This document shows, in pieces, positions 43,937 to 55,673 of a stretch of DNA of 64,000 bases. The DNA comes from Kingdonia uniflora (lineage: Eukaryota; Streptophyta; Magnoliopsida; Ranunculales; Circaeasteraceae). A program made the translations under genes and the position numbers. Position 1 is the first letter of the stretch, and the number at the start of each line of letters is the position of its first letter. The notes under the pieces are model-generated. The model saw only the letters and a program-made list of their open reading frames with translations, was not told the origin of the DNA and did no database searches. The stretch is from the NCBI GenBank assembly GCA_014058105.1, contig JACGCM010001123.1:248001-312000 (forward strand), in the 5' to 3' direction.

Positions 43937-46125
43937 CTACATATCTGTTATCTCAATTGGATGAGCACCATCAGCATCCACCATCACTTCATCTTCGATG
44001 ACTTCGATTTCCCTGTGTACATCAGGCGTCTGGGGTACATCATCATCCGAGCTGTTATCAAACACAGCACCGCCAGCTTTTACAAGTCCCTTGTAGAATT
44101 TTTTCCTCTCCTCCAACTCATCATATTGCTTCTTATAGTACATCCTCACTTCCATGTATTTTACCAGTTTCTCCTCATTCATCTTTGCCCTCACCTTATC
44201 AAGCAGCTTGCCTTGTTCTTCCTCCATTTCTTTACGAACATCGGCAACTTGATCCCGTACATCTTTTTTAAAGGTGGTCTTCTGCAACGCCAAAGCCTAT
44301 ATTTTATCTTTCTCTGCCGCTTTCTTCGCTTCCCCCAACGCTGTTTCCCTCGTCTTCTTGGCGTCGAGCTTATACCTATTCAATGTGGCATTCAATTCTT
44401 CCTTCACCTCGATTAAATCCTTTTCTATATTTTTGTAGGCAATGATCTGGATTGCCAGTTCACCACTGCCCACAACGTGTCCCATAGCCTCCGTTACCAA
44501 CTTCTTAATCTGCATCAAAGTCATATAATGAGCATTCGAGTAACCAACCAATTTTTTCATTCGAAGAAAAGCATTAAAATTTCTCACCTTCGACAAATTC
44601 CTCTGACCCTCGCTGAAAAAAGTGTTCAAACTATCAATCCCCACCATGTAATCCTCCAACTCCGTCATCAGCTCATCTGTCCTAGACGTATAAGCATCCA
44701 TGGTTTTCTGCACTTCTATCTCAGACTCTTCGACAAACTTCTTCTTCGAAGACTCCCCACTGGTCCTCTTCAGGACCACACTGCCAGAACCCCGTAGGGG
44801 ACACATATTCACAACAGCTGCTGGATTAGCAGTCCCATCCGCCTCTTCTGTTGACGATTGTCGAGTTAACCTCTTATGATGAAGCAATGGAGACACATCA
44901 GAACTTGCCGCCTTTTTCTTTTTATTTCTTCCCAGAGTCTCTCCTAGCATGGCATCAATCTCAGTGTCAGTGTTATACCCAACCAAGGAGTGGTTTTCTA
45001 ATGTTAAGCTAGCATTTGCGGCTCACTAGTTCTTCGCCGACATTTTTCTGTCGATCACTGACACTTCCGACCCTTTAACCCTCGACCTCTATAAATCGGC
45101 TTCTTAGAATAGTATATTCATAAAATCTTGGTTGATAACTAAGTTATCGATCCTACCAAGAAAATCTTTCCTCACTTTATACAATTCTTCTTTTACTTGT
45201 GACTTCCTATCGACCTTTTTCAATGCTACAAAAAACAACATAAGCAAGATTATAAACACTTATATCTCATTTACATAATTCGAACATCGAGAATTACATT
45301 TACCTGACTACACACCTAAGTGAAAAGTTTTTTTCTTTAACGGTTCCCAGGATCTTTCTTATCGAACTCATAATTTCTAGAAAACAAGTAAGCGCTCATC
45401 GGTGTAACCCCCCCCCCCCCCCCCACCATATTATAGAACAATGGTCTTTTCAAGAACCTCGCCAAATACCGGTAACCTAGCTTCTGCGGGTTCATCTTGA
45501 GTGTGTAGTACACACATAAATCATCAACAGTTATTAACTCCTCCCCCCTAGTTTTCAGTCGACCATTTATGGCCCCACAAACCCTGAACAGATCATACAC
45601 ATTCGGATTGAACTGCCCCGGTGCCACATCAAAGAAATTCATTAATTTCTTTTAGTCTGCTCCGAGGAGAAGCTTTAATCCCTTCTTTATTTTTTCTCGA
45701 TGAACCAGGATACCATTCAGAAGTATTTCTTGATCGATCATTTCATACTGGTACTCGTTTAACCTTATGTCCCCAAGAATACCGTATTTTTTCTTGAAAC
45801 TTAAGATCTCTTTGGTCTTTGGACCCTCTCCGTTACATGCCTCCTCGCCTTCCTCCATGTCTTCTTCCCCATCCCCACTACCTTCTAGATCACTCACTTG
45901 AGGCTCGTAATCTACATCCGTTTCGGTATCCTCCTCCCCAGCCTGTTCGACAGCACTAGGTGCCACCCTAAACTATTCCATACAACCTAAATTTGCACTA
46001 CTCGATCTAACCCTATACTTCCCTCCAAATTGTTGTACATAGGTCCTCATATCAATCATCAGAGGCACTACATCTTCGAGATCCTCGTATATATCTCTTT
46101 CATCATTTTGATTGGGTTCAGACAT
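43937..46125 (-). pseudogene. Antisense ORF of the Tat element (aORF)
   Basis: On the strand opposite to gag-pol, a protein frame starts at ATG 46125 (MSEPNQNDERDIYEDLEDVV). It runs through four near-contiguous open segments (45652-45966, 45337-45642, 44297-44986, 43937-44293) to TAG at 43937. The middle, [20 protein letters not shown] and [18 protein letters not shown], resembles the plant putative gypsy-type transposon domain (PF04195-like). The last third is a long coiled coil ([40 protein letters not shown]) and the end is acidic. An acidic stretch also lies near the N-terminus (EDMEEGEEACNGEG). The function of this ORF in any Tat element is unknown to me. Stops near 45970, 45650 and 45340 and a 17-bp C run break it. 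Confidence 0.7.
45408..45424. repeat. 17-bp C homopolymer within the antisense ORF
   Basis: Seventeen C in a row on the plus strand give a Gly run (VGGGGGV) in the antisense ORF. Its length decides the reading frame, so it may be a mutation hotspot or a sequencing-error spot. Confidence 0.85.
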
Positions 46126-47105
46126 TTTTAAGCAGAACCTATACAACATATTCCATATTTTTTAATCTATCATATGTGATACATATATATGTTCATGCGT
46201 TCATATTCATAATACTATTGTTGTCAAGATAACTTTCCAATACATCTTTCGTTTTACTATCTGCTACTATCATTTACATTTATACTTATTACCACAGTTC
46301 TCGATATAGTTAATATCATTTAATTCATATTGATATTTTTCATTCAAATAATACATTTGTTCAATTCTCGATGTTTTTCTATTTTTAATAAGTAACATCG
46401 ATAACTTGTTAATTTTGTTTACTTTTTGTCGAATACAGGCATCTTAACAGCTTCTCGAATAACACTTCACCTGTTTCCCGCCAAAAATACAATTATTGTA
46501 AAATTGATACTCCCCCTTCTCCGGCATAAAATCCGGCCAAATCCCAACAAAAATAATGTCACCAACAATCTCGCCGTATCAAAACGATGTTTCCCTTATC
46601 CCTACAATTGCGCCGTAACAACAGCGCCACCAATCAAGACTTCTCTCCACTCCTCTCCACCCATTCATCATCTCCCCACACCAGGACCAATCTATAAACA
46701 CCTAACGATACCAGTTCTTCCACCCTCCCGCAGATAACAGTTCTAACTACTTCAAAATCTCAAAACCCTCTGCCAAACCCTAACTCTGTCAATTTTATAA
46801 ATTTCTTACAACTAATTCCCTTTCGATTCAATTTGTTATACCACATCATTCACTTTACTTAATCTTATTCGTCTATTACATAATCAATCAAAACCCAACA
46901 ACAAACAATCAAAAACTAATTCACTAACCTTGTTTTTGTGTTGCTTTTGTGTCACTTTCATTTGCTCGCTTGGCTCTTGCAATCAACACACTAATCTCCT
47001 CTTTCGTAATTGTCGGCAATAAATTTAGTAACGAGCAACAACAATGAGCACTTGAGAAAAAAAATTATGTGTTTGAAAAGTGTGAACAGTCGCCCACATC
47101 AGAGG
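46126..47105 (-). promoter_or_regulatory. Putative 5' leader of the Tat antisense ORF
   Basis: Between the antisense TATA box and ATG 46125. On the minus strand CAACACAAAAACAAG at about 46929-46943 is followed by GTTAGTG, a good 5' splice site, so the leader may contain an intron that ends just before the ATG. A protein-like open stretch without ATG (TITKEEISVLIARAKRANES) lies at about 46945-47025 before this donor and could be a coding first exon. Plus-strand frames in the region (46426-46737) are low-complexity Pro/Thr-rich text and not supported. Confidence 0.4.
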
Positions 47106-47113
47106 TATTTATA
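47106..47113 (-). promoter_or_regulatory. TATA box for antisense transcription in the Tat element
   Basis: The minus strand reads GGGGTCTATAAATACCTCTG, with TATAAATA at 47106-47113, a strong plant TATA box. Transcription would start at about 47075 and head toward the antisense ORF at 46125. Confidence 0.5.
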
Positions 47114-47596
47114 GACCCCATATGACTGTTTATCGCACCAGTTCAAACATAACGTTTTCTCTTCCTCTTCTCATTCTCTTCGACACTTCACCTTCTCAGA
47201 GATAATAAACACTTACACTTCCGCTCTAATTCTTCCATATCTCAAAGAATTTCTTCAAAAACATTCCAACGTAACAAATCACCAACTATATTGTCACAGA
47301 GATGGTATTCATCAATTTCTTTATATTTCATAATTTCTCCTAATGGAACACAACTTGCCATTTTCATTGGTCTTGGTCCATAAACCCTTTTTTCTACTTT
47401 ACTTACAAATTCCTATCTTTTGGAACGTATCTTCGACAACATACACATTATCATTATATTCGACATTCTACCATAAACTTGCTTAAAACTATTTGTCAAT
47501 ACCAAATTTCAATAAGTACATTATCCACTCTTTTATTACATTTCATTCCCCTTCATAACTCCTTGCCCAGACCTACTCCTACGAAAAGTTACAACT

Positions 47597-47896
47597 TTAT
47601 AAACCCCTCGCTGCAGCTTCATCCTCCCCCTTCACCAACAACTTGGCTCGAGACCACATTCCACCACAGCTTTCAGGTGGGCGCCAAAATTGCAGCTTGA
47701 CCCAAAACTTGAAGTTCTCTTTAGCATCCCTTGCTTCTGCCTCGCTCATCCTTTCATAAGGATCTTCCATGTGCATGTTACAGTTCCGAGAACTGAAGTA
47801 TCGTGTGTACAACACCCAATACATTGCTTGAATATGTCTGAACACACCATCACAAGCCTGAGCTCTCGTCTTCACCATCTTATATAAATGCCTCAC
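47597..47896 (-). CDS. Small antisense ORF in the Tat 3' region, unknown
   Basis: A 99-codon minus-strand frame upstream of the antisense promoter. It includes KMVKTRAQACDGVFRHIQAM and MHMEDPYERMSEAEARDAKE, with a charged, protein-like composition and a good amphipathic stretch. I do not recognise the family. It may be another exon or a separate small protein of the antisense module, or a chance frame. Its reverse strand also has open frames, which weakens the case. Confidence 0.3.
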   Translation of the reverse strand: MRHLYKMVKTRAQACDGVFRHIQAMYWVLYTRYFSSRNCNMHMEDPYERMSEAEARDAKENFKFWVKLQFWRPPESCGGMWSRAKLLVKGEDEAAARGL

Positions 47897-47899
47897 ATA

Positions 47900-48974
47900 T
47901 GCAGCAACAAGACTTATTTATACCCCCTTCAGTCATGGTCCAACTCACATGCATTTACTTTGCCTTGGAACTCTACAATTTCAAAGTCAAATCCATCAAC
48001 CTTAAAATCCGTTATGGGACCCACTCAGTCAAATACATTCGAGATGTTATGACAACCTATCAACAGTTTATGTGCATTCACATTCAACATTTTACTTTCA
48101 ATTACTTAAAAATATTATTGCCACTCAAAATACACATGAATAGAATATTAAAAATCTTAACTTTATTTATTATTATAAATAAGTTACAATTCATATTCGA
48201 CAACTTCCTCCTTCGATTTTGTTACATATACCATCCGTGACTATATCCTTCGATTACATTACATCACACTATATCTATTTTTACATTCGACTTACAGAAC
48301 TAATTATTTTGTGCTTTCTTTCACCAGGATCTGACATTAAAACATCTTTCTAGTTCTCAAAGCTCAATGAATTTCAAGTCACTGAACTTCTAAGAAATGC
48401 TTCGGCAGAAAATTGCAAGAAAACTCAAATGTTCGGCAAGATCCCTGGACGCCCATCTAAGCTTCAAATCTTCATCATCAACACACACAGTTATCCCTTC
48501 TTCCCCAAATCCTCATCATCAACACACACCGTTATCCCTTCTCCCCCAAACTGATGCAATCCATTACCTTCAACACCGCATTATGATATAATTATTTATA
48601 ATAGATACGTCTCTGTTTTGACCTTGTTCCCACCTCAACGATATGCCACCATCGCATGCCGGTTTTACGCCCATCGGTTTGCGCCAGATTATTCCTTTAG
48701 AATGATCACCGTCTTCAGCCCCAAACAACGTTGAAGACCACACTTGGGGTGGCATCTTTCCATAAACCACCACCATCATACCTTCAATAAACATCCTATT
48801 TATACCCATTATGCTTCCACCAGATTCAATGTACCGCATTTATTGTACCTCGGGAATGACTTAACCAGATACAGTTCTTTTGACCTCGAAAATGACATAG
48901 ACTGTTCATCTTTTCATTCGGCAACCTCTTAAGATTTCAAAAAAATTCTCGACACAACCACAAGTGTTTCTGTC
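47900..48974. other. Tat 3' non-coding region
   Basis: AT-rich DNA before the polypurine tract. A local duplication is seen at 48470-48545, where the phrase TCATCAACACACAC(A/C)GTTATCCCTTCT occurs twice 51 bp apart. No supported gene. Confidence 0.5.
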
Positions 48975-48988
48975 GAGAATGGGGTGAT
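48975..48988 (+). other. Polypurine tract of the Tat element
   Basis: GAGAATGGGGTGAT ends directly at the 3' LTR start (48989), where plus-strand priming occurs. Confidence 0.65.
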
Positions 48989-49525
48989 TGTAGTAGCATA
49001 TTCCCCAGATTCGACAAGAGTATGCCAGCAAAGTGTAGTCGAAGACATGCAAAGGCAGTCCTTCATAGTCGAAGATAGTTCAGCACTTGTAAGCCAGTAC
49101 AGTGTCGTTGAAGACAGATCAGTATTCTAGAAGATACTATAAGTCCTCGATCAACCAAAAGTAACCGTTGAAGCCTGGTCAAGAGAGAACTGTTAGAGAT
49201 CCGCGAAGTTTACCCACTTCCCTCGGAATAGGAGATTATTTCTTTCGTTTTGTAAAACTGCCTGTATTACTATAAATACAGGCAGAGAATTGATACTGAA
49301 ACATACAATCTTTTACTAATCTTACTTCAAACACCTTCCTTCACTCTAAAACGTGTAATAACTAGCATCTTACTGGATTTTGCATAAAAATCCTCCTCAA
49401 GGTCGTGGTTTTTCTTAGCCTTTACTGAGTTTTCCACGTAAAATCTTATTTTATCTAGCTTATTGCCTCCTCTTTATGAATAATTATTGGCGAATATTCT
49501 CCTTCCGAAAAAAAAAGCCACTATA
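48989..49525 (+). repeat. 3' LTR of the Tat element
   Basis: Full partner of 36731-37266. It ends GCCACTATA where the partner has GCCAGTACA, so the terminal CA is mutated. An intact TATA box (ACTATAAATACAGG) lies at about 49269-49282, within a small palindrome (CCTGTATT...AATACAGG). The target duplication GACAG follows at 49526. Confidence 0.92.
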
Positions 49526-50400
49526 GACAGTGATAATGAGAATGATAACAATGAGAGTAATCCCCAAGTTGTTATTAACGGACAATATTATGCATATCCT
49601 GCTTTTCTAAATTGTGGGAATGATAAGTCTGACATTTTTGAACTTGAAAATTATGTTGAAAATCAGAGTGATCAAGAACAAAATGAGTTTGAAGACCTGA
49701 ATCTTGAAGACTTATATGCTCTGACTTTTGCAAAGTGTATGAAACTTGGTAAACTTAACAAAGTGTTGAAAGACCAAGTTAATACACTCACGTGTGAACT
49801 TCAATAAAAAGCTGAGAATACAAGTCACGAGATAGAGGTACTTGAAAGTGAGAAACAAGGTCTTCATGATAAAATTATGTTTTTAGAAAAAGAAGTTCAT
49901 GATGCGAAGGAGAAAATGAAATTAACTTTGGACGAACTTCATTCGGCCAAGCTTGATGAAGTTCTATCTCAGCAGAAACTTGAAAAAATTTGTCATGGGG
50001 CTAAGAACATTGATTAGAAGTTATCTATGGGAAAGACGGATGCTGATAAAAGGGGTCTAGGATATGAGGAACCTCTCTCTAATGTCAAGATTCCTCAAAT
50101 CACAAAATTTATGAAAACAACTGCTACTACATCATTACTCAAACATAATATAATATCCTTCACTCATATTTAAGCCAAAAGGTTCTCATACTCTCAAATT
50201 TATTATTGTGGAATATGTGGTCGAAAGGGACATTGCATCTTATTGTAGATTTGTTATAACCTATCAGCCATATGCTCGTCCTTTCAATGGACAAAGATAT
50301 AAGTCTAATGTGATTTCTACTAATGTGACAGTGAGAATGTGTCTAGATGGTTCACACAGGAATCTTCAGCTCGAAGGACTCTTCGAAACATTTGGGTATG
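49526..50400 (+). pseudogene. SIRE-type gag, second part
   Basis: From 49526 the frame resumes exactly where it was cut at 36730: DNENDNNESNPQVVINGQYY, ELENYVENQSDQEQNEFEDL, then a coiled coil (KAENTSHEIEVLESEKQGLH, KLTLDELHSAKLDEV) with stops at 49805 and 50014. Coiled-coil extensions after the zinc knuckle are typical of SIRE-type gag. Confidence 0.78.
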
Positions 50401-50404
50401 AAAG

Positions 50405-50875
50405 ATGAAATTGGCACCTCAGATAAGGTGCAATATTGCACTAACTGCTTTGAATGCCTTCAAGTCTGTTCAGTGGTATATGAGTAGTAGTTGTTCCCAT
50501 CACATGACTGGTGATGAGTCCAAGCTGAGTCACCTAGAGGATATTCAGGGTGGCAATGTTACTTTTGGTGATAGGAGCATATCTCTAGTGGTAGGAAAGG
50601 GAAAGGATGAAGGACTTGGAACTCCAATGATTGATAATGTTCTCTTGGTTAAGGGGCTGAAAGAAAATCTTCTCAGTGTCAGTCAGCTATGTGATATAGA
50701 TCACACTGTTACTTTTTCCAGAGGTGGCTATGATGTATTGAACTCCCAAGGACAATGTGTGATGTATGCTGCCAGAATTACTAACAATTGTTATGTTGTT
50801 CAACAAGAAGCTATACTGTGTAACAAAGCTAAACTGAGTGATGGACTTATGGCATCAAAGGTTGGGACATATTAA
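50405..50875 (+). pseudogene. SIRE-type protease and gag-pre-integrase region
   Basis: The protease start reads VQWYMSSSCSHHMTGDESKL, where Copia elements have WYLDSGCSRHMTG. The catalytic Asp is Ser and the Gly is Ser, so the protease is dead. The later part, GLKENLLSVSQLCDIDHTVT and GYDVLNSQGQCVMYAARI, is the usual link to the pre-integrase domain. Confidence 0.82.
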
Positions 50876-51720
50876 CTTCAATGATTTGTCCAAGATTACA
50901 AGTAAAGAGCTTATCCGGGGAGTTCCAAAGTTGGGAAGACTGAGTAATGTTGTGTGCGGTCCATGTCAAATTGGCAAGTAAATAAAGAGTTCTCACAAGA
51001 AGTCCAAAAATATTGCTACTACTTGGTTCTTGAGCTAATATACATGAACTTGATGGGTATGAAAACTGCATCTCTGGGAGGTAAATGGTATATTTTGGTA
51101 ATGGTGGATGATTTCTCTATTTATACTTGGATAGTTCTTTTGAGAGAGAAGTTTAATACTTTTGAAGAATTCTGTAGTATATCGCTTCGAATTCAAAATA
51201 AAAAAGATTGTTCTATTAATAAAATTCGAAGTGATCGTGGAGGCGAGTTTAAAGATACTGGGGTGATCAAGTACTGTACCTCTAACGGGATTAAACATGA
51301 ATTTTCTGCTCCAATCACTCCACAACAAAATGGGATTGTAGAAAGGAAGAATAAAGTTCTTCAAGAAATGGGACGAGTTTCACTTCACAGCTAGGATCTT
51401 CCGGCACACTTTTGGGGGGAGGTTATCCATACCGCGTGTTATACTATCAATAGGGTGTATCTTCGTCCACTTACTTTAAACACACCCTATGAACTGTGGT
51501 TTGGAAAGAAGCCAAATGTAAATTACTTTCGGGTTTTAGGGAGTAAATACTTTATCTTTAGAGATTGGGAGAACATTAGGAAAGTTGACTCTCGAAGTGA
51601 TGAAGGTATCTTATTGGGCTACTCAACAAATAGTATAGCTTTTTGAGTTTACAATTTGAGGACCAAAGTGATGATGGAGTCATGTAATGTGGTTGTGGAT
51701 GATACTTGCACCATTGGTTC
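50870..51720 (+). pseudogene. SIRE-type integrase
   Basis: The pre-integrase HINFNDLSKITSKEL and VVCGPCQIGK lie near 50865-50975. The core at 50954-51394 holds MVDDFSIYTWIVLLREK, NKIRSDRGGEFKDTGVIKYC and SAPITPQQNGIVERKNKVLQ, which keep the second Asp and the Glu of the DDE triad. The first Asp is lost: GPM-D has become YMNLMGM. The C-terminal part is NRVYLRPLTLNTPYELWFGK and GSKYFIFRDWENIRKVDSRS. Confidence 0.85.
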
Positions 51721-51979
51721 GGCAAATGTTAGAGAAGAGGTAGTACAACGGAAAATCCAAAGACATCAACTAGTAAGGCTCTTGCAACATGCCCCATATC
51801 AAAGGTTGGTTCTCCTTTGCGTACTCCAATACTCCCAGCTCTACCACCTCCTCCAGCCCCCATTATACTGCAACCCGGATGGCATCAAGTTTGTAAGGAT
51901 CACTCATATGCCGATATCATAGGGGATGCTAGTTCTCGTGTTCAAACAAGAGGCCAATATCATGAGACAGTAAACTGCA

Positions 51980-53516
51980 TTTGTTATGTTTCTATGATCG
52001 AACCCACAACTATGAAGGAAGCTCTCTCAGATGAATATTGGCTACATCCAATACAGGATGAGCTTCGTCAGTTTTTACGTCAAGATGTGTGGGATTTGGT
52101 TTCACGTCCTTCTAGCATAAATATCATTGGAACTAAATGGGTTTATAAGAACAAATTTGATGAATTTGGGAATGTCACTCGAAACAAAGCTAGATTAGTT
52201 GCCCAAGGGTACAATCAATTAAAAGGGTTGATGTAGCTAAAATATTTGCTCCTACTGCAAGGCTTGAGTTTATTTACTTACTTTTAGCTCTTGCTTGTAA
52301 TCAAAGTTTCAAGTTATATCAAATGGATGCGAACAATGTTTTTTTAAACGGGCTCCTAGAAGAAGAAGTGTATGTGGCCTAACCAAAAGGGTTTGAAGAT
52401 CCTCATCATCTGGATCACGCTTTCTACTTAAAGAAGGCCATTTATGGTTTTAAGTAGGCTCCTTGAGCATGGTATGAACGACTTTCCAATTTTTTCTTAG
52501 ATAAGGGATTTGTTCGAGGGGGAGTTAATAAAATATTATTTATCCAACGTAAGAGAGGCACAATGCTTGTCGCATAGGTATATGCAGATGATATTATTTT
52601 TAGTCCTACTTTACTAACCACTTCATTTGTAGCTTTAATTAAAAATGAATTTGAAATAAGCATGGTTGGGGAACTAACGTACTTCTTAGGTCTCCAAATA
52701 CGTCAATTGGAGAAAGGGATGTTTATCTCTCAATCCATGTGTGCAAGGGATCTTGTAAAGAAGTTTGGTCTCTCCTCTGCAAAGCATGCTCGGACACCCA
52801 TGAGTACAATAACAAAGTTAAGTAAGGACACGACATGTAAGGATATTGATCATAAAATGTATAGAAGTATGATAGGTAGTTTACTTTTATCTACTATTAC
52901 TCGTCCTGATGTCATGTTTAGTGTCTGGATTTGTGTTTGCTATCAGGGTAGTCCTAAAGAGTCTCATTTACATGTTGTTAAACACATTATTTGTTATGTA
53001 TGTGGAACTTCTGATTTTGGTTTATGGTACTCACATGACACAACTTCTAAGGTTATTAGTTATTCTGATGCCGATTGAGCAGGTAATACTGATGACAGGA
53101 AGAGCACTTTGGGAGGATACAATTACATTGGGAATAATCTTGTAGCATGACAAAGTAAGAAGCAGAACTGTATTTCTCAATCCACAACAAAGGTAGAGTA
53201 TATTGTTGCGGGTAGTTGTCGCACTCAACTCGTTTGGATAAAATAGATGGTGCATGATTATGGAATAGTCCAGGGGATGATGTCAGTGTTTTGTGATAAT
53301 ACAAGTGCGATCAACATTTCTAAGAATCCTGAACAACATTCCAGAACCAAGCACGTCGAAATTCGCTTCCATTTTATCCGTGATCTTGTTGAACGTAAGA
53401 TAGTCAGTGTTGAATATGTTCCTACAGAGAGTCAGTTAGCTAATTTTTTTCACCAAGCCATTAGATGCTATGAGTTTCAAACTTCTGAGACGATCCATCG
53501 ATGTCTGCTCCATTAA
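51980..53516 (+). pseudogene. SIRE-type reverse transcriptase and RNase H
   Basis: RT begins EPTTMKEALSDEYWLHPIQD, then INIIGTKWVYKNKFDEFGNV, and the catalytic VYADDIIFSPT lies at about 52576-52608. RNase H continues through MVGELTYFLGLQIRQLEKGM and MYRSMIGSLLLSTITRPDVM, with CDNTSAINISKNPEQHSRTK and HVEIRFHFIRDLVERKIVSV at the end (53247-53516). The downstream tail is complete. Frameshifts lie near 52235, 52380 and 53080, with additional stops. Confidence 0.87.
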
Positions 53517-53519
53517 TTA

Positions 53520-54890
53520 AGTATGTATCTTACTTCCTCTTTACACTATTTTTGTTAGATTATCACTGTGATATATGTTCTTTCGAATATGATTTTTAAT
53601 TCAGTGGTAAGACAGTTCAGTATGTTTTTTACTTAGATTTTTTTTTCACAACAGTCAACTATCGCATTCTTAGATGGATATGCACTCGTTGATAGCAAAC
53701 TTGAGGATACATGTTGAGACTTCGTACCTAATATTTTGTTAGGATCCGACCTTCTTTATTAGCTTCAAGTGTTATCACATTTACTCTTCTTTTGATCTCG
53801 TCGCTTTTTATCTCTTTTCGTTTCCTTACTCAATTGTCAGTGGTAGCATCAAAGTCAAGTTATACTAGTAAAACTTTCCTATTTTTACTTGAGGCAAAAA
53901 GGTGATGGTGTCCAACCTAAGATTTGATAATAGGCATTTTTTCCATTTTGGCCCTCATTATTTCTAACCATATTTGTATCCACTTGCAGCCATTTGTGCC
54001 TTAAATTATGTCTTTCATTTCTTGTCAAAATCTTTTATCATTTTACCCATTTGTTATGATACTTCTCAGTGAGAAGAAAAAGAAAAATGAGAAAAAGAAA
54101 AATATGTGTGATTTTTGGGGGAAAGATGAATAGAAGACTACAATGAGTCCCCAAATGATTTTTTTTTCTCAAATCAGAGTCATAATATAAATTTTTTTTT
54201 AAAAAGGAAGAGAAGAGGTAATTTATTTTATGTGTACTCAATAATAAAGATAATAACATAAGGTGAATTTGATTTTAAGTGAGAAGGAGAGCTAGTGTAA
54301 CTGTAGTCTCAGAATGCCAGCAAAACACCTACTCCATCATATGCCTACCCATGCCTACATTATAACCTGTTTAAAGACCTATTTGATCTTGAGTTAGGCG
54401 CAGTCAGTATTAGTGGAGAGTAGAGATAGGGAGTCTATATTAGTTTTAACTTGATACCATATATGACAAATGAGGTTCTTTCCCATGAGATCTTCCAGCT
54501 CATAGTGCGTCGTTTTTGATTAAATATGATTTTTCCGGTGCTTTATATTCATATTTATATTTCACACAGAGTGTTTGCTAGTCAATTCTCAGTGATTTTG
54601 AGTGACCACCATGAGAGGCCGAAGTTGACACAACTGTCCATTATAGTTCCTTATTTCTGGTTGCTCATTATGTTGACTGCATGGTACTATTTTACGTTGA
54701 CTGCTCACATACACACACTGAGTAAATGTTAATTATGACTGGCTTTTACATTGACTAATTTTATATCTATTGTTCATATACCATGTGATTAGTCTCTCGT
54801 GTAGAGTAGATAGGGGGAGTATAACTATTTTTTGGGTTTTTATTGTTTTGTTTTGTTTCCTTTAGTTTCCATTTGAAATAAAATAAAAAT
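53520..54890. other. SIRE-type spacer after pol
   Basis: No supported gene. A possible polyadenylation-type AT-rich region is present, with a poly-A/G-rich stretch at 54070-54260. It separates pol from the envelope-like unit. Confidence 0.5.
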
Positions 54891-54896
54891 AAAAAA

Positions 54897-55299
54897 ATTC
54901 GAATACAATTTTGGTGTATTCGAATATTTTTGCCTCAGCCATATTTATGTTCGAATATAATTTTTTTTATTCGAATAAATCACCTCAGTGATTTATCTAT
55001 TCGAATACACATAGTTATTCGAATACATTTCGTATGTTATGTTTTTTTTACAAAACCGCAAACTTGTTTTATTTTTCTTTCACACACTCTCTCTCTCTAT
55101 TCAACTACGCTCACCTCAACGCTTCCTCTCTGAAAATCAAAACTTTGAAAATTTGTAATTTCTTGATCGAATCTCATCGTTTTTGTTCTTTTCCTGCTTG
55201 CTTTATGATCAATTCCAAGTTTGGGGTTCGAATTGTGCTCTAGTTCACGGAAGTTGTGAATCAAGGTTTGGAAATTCTTCGAAATCCCTCGAATCAAAG
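54897..55299 (+). promoter_or_regulatory. Putative internal promoter and first exon for the envelope-like ORF
   Basis: Six TTCGAATA-type words lie between 54897 and 55028, like the U3 part of this element's own LTR. A pyrimidine-rich stretch follows (CACACACTCTCTCTCTCTATT at about 55080-55101), resembling a plant transcript start. An untranslated exon would end CGAATCAAAG at 55299, followed by the 5' splice site GTTGGTA (55300). The intron is T-rich and ends TTTCTTGCAG at 55604. This predicts a separately transcribed unit; no TATA box is obvious. Confidence 0.45.
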
Positions 55300-55673
55300 G
55301 TTGGTACTGCTGTTTCTTCTAACTCTCTCTTTGTACTTCACCTTTTTTGTATATTATTGTTTGTGTTTGCGATTGCCTTGGGAAGGATTGTTGTTTCAAG
55401 TGGGTTTGCATTGTGAATTTGGGTTTGCAGTGATTGGAGATGGTCTGCTAATTGTTGCATAAGCATTAGTATTGGTTTGGTGTGTTGCTGATGAATATTG
55501 TACTTGCATTGGTTGGATTTGTTTGGTGTTGATTGATCGAAGTGGTAAAGGATTGGTGATTGTGATTTATTGGGTTTGGGGAAGTAGTGTTTGATTTCTT
55601 GCAGGTTGTGTGGGTTGTTTGGAGTTGTTAGATACTTGTTTGACTGCGGATTCTATTATACGGATTGTTTGCT

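Larger units (their letters stand above)
36731..49525 (+). mobile_element. Tat-lineage Ty3/gypsy retrotransposon nested in the SIRE-type gag
   Basis: The LTRs are 36731-37266 and 48989-49525, with target duplications GACAG at 36726-36730 and 49526-49530. The interior has a TGGCGCC-type primer site, gag, protease, RT, RNase H, a second archaeal-type RNase H, integrase, 60-bp tandem repeats and an antisense ORF. The second RNase H is the mark of the Tat lineage (Ogre/Retand/TatIII group), and an antisense ORF after pol is known in part of that group. All ORFs are broken. Since it sits inside the SIRE-type element it is the younger insertion. Confidence 0.93.

Noticed and set aside
46426..46737. 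103-codon plus-strand frame in the Tat 3' region
   Set aside because: Low-complexity Pro/Thr/His text, antisense to the putative leader of the antisense ORF, with no family features.
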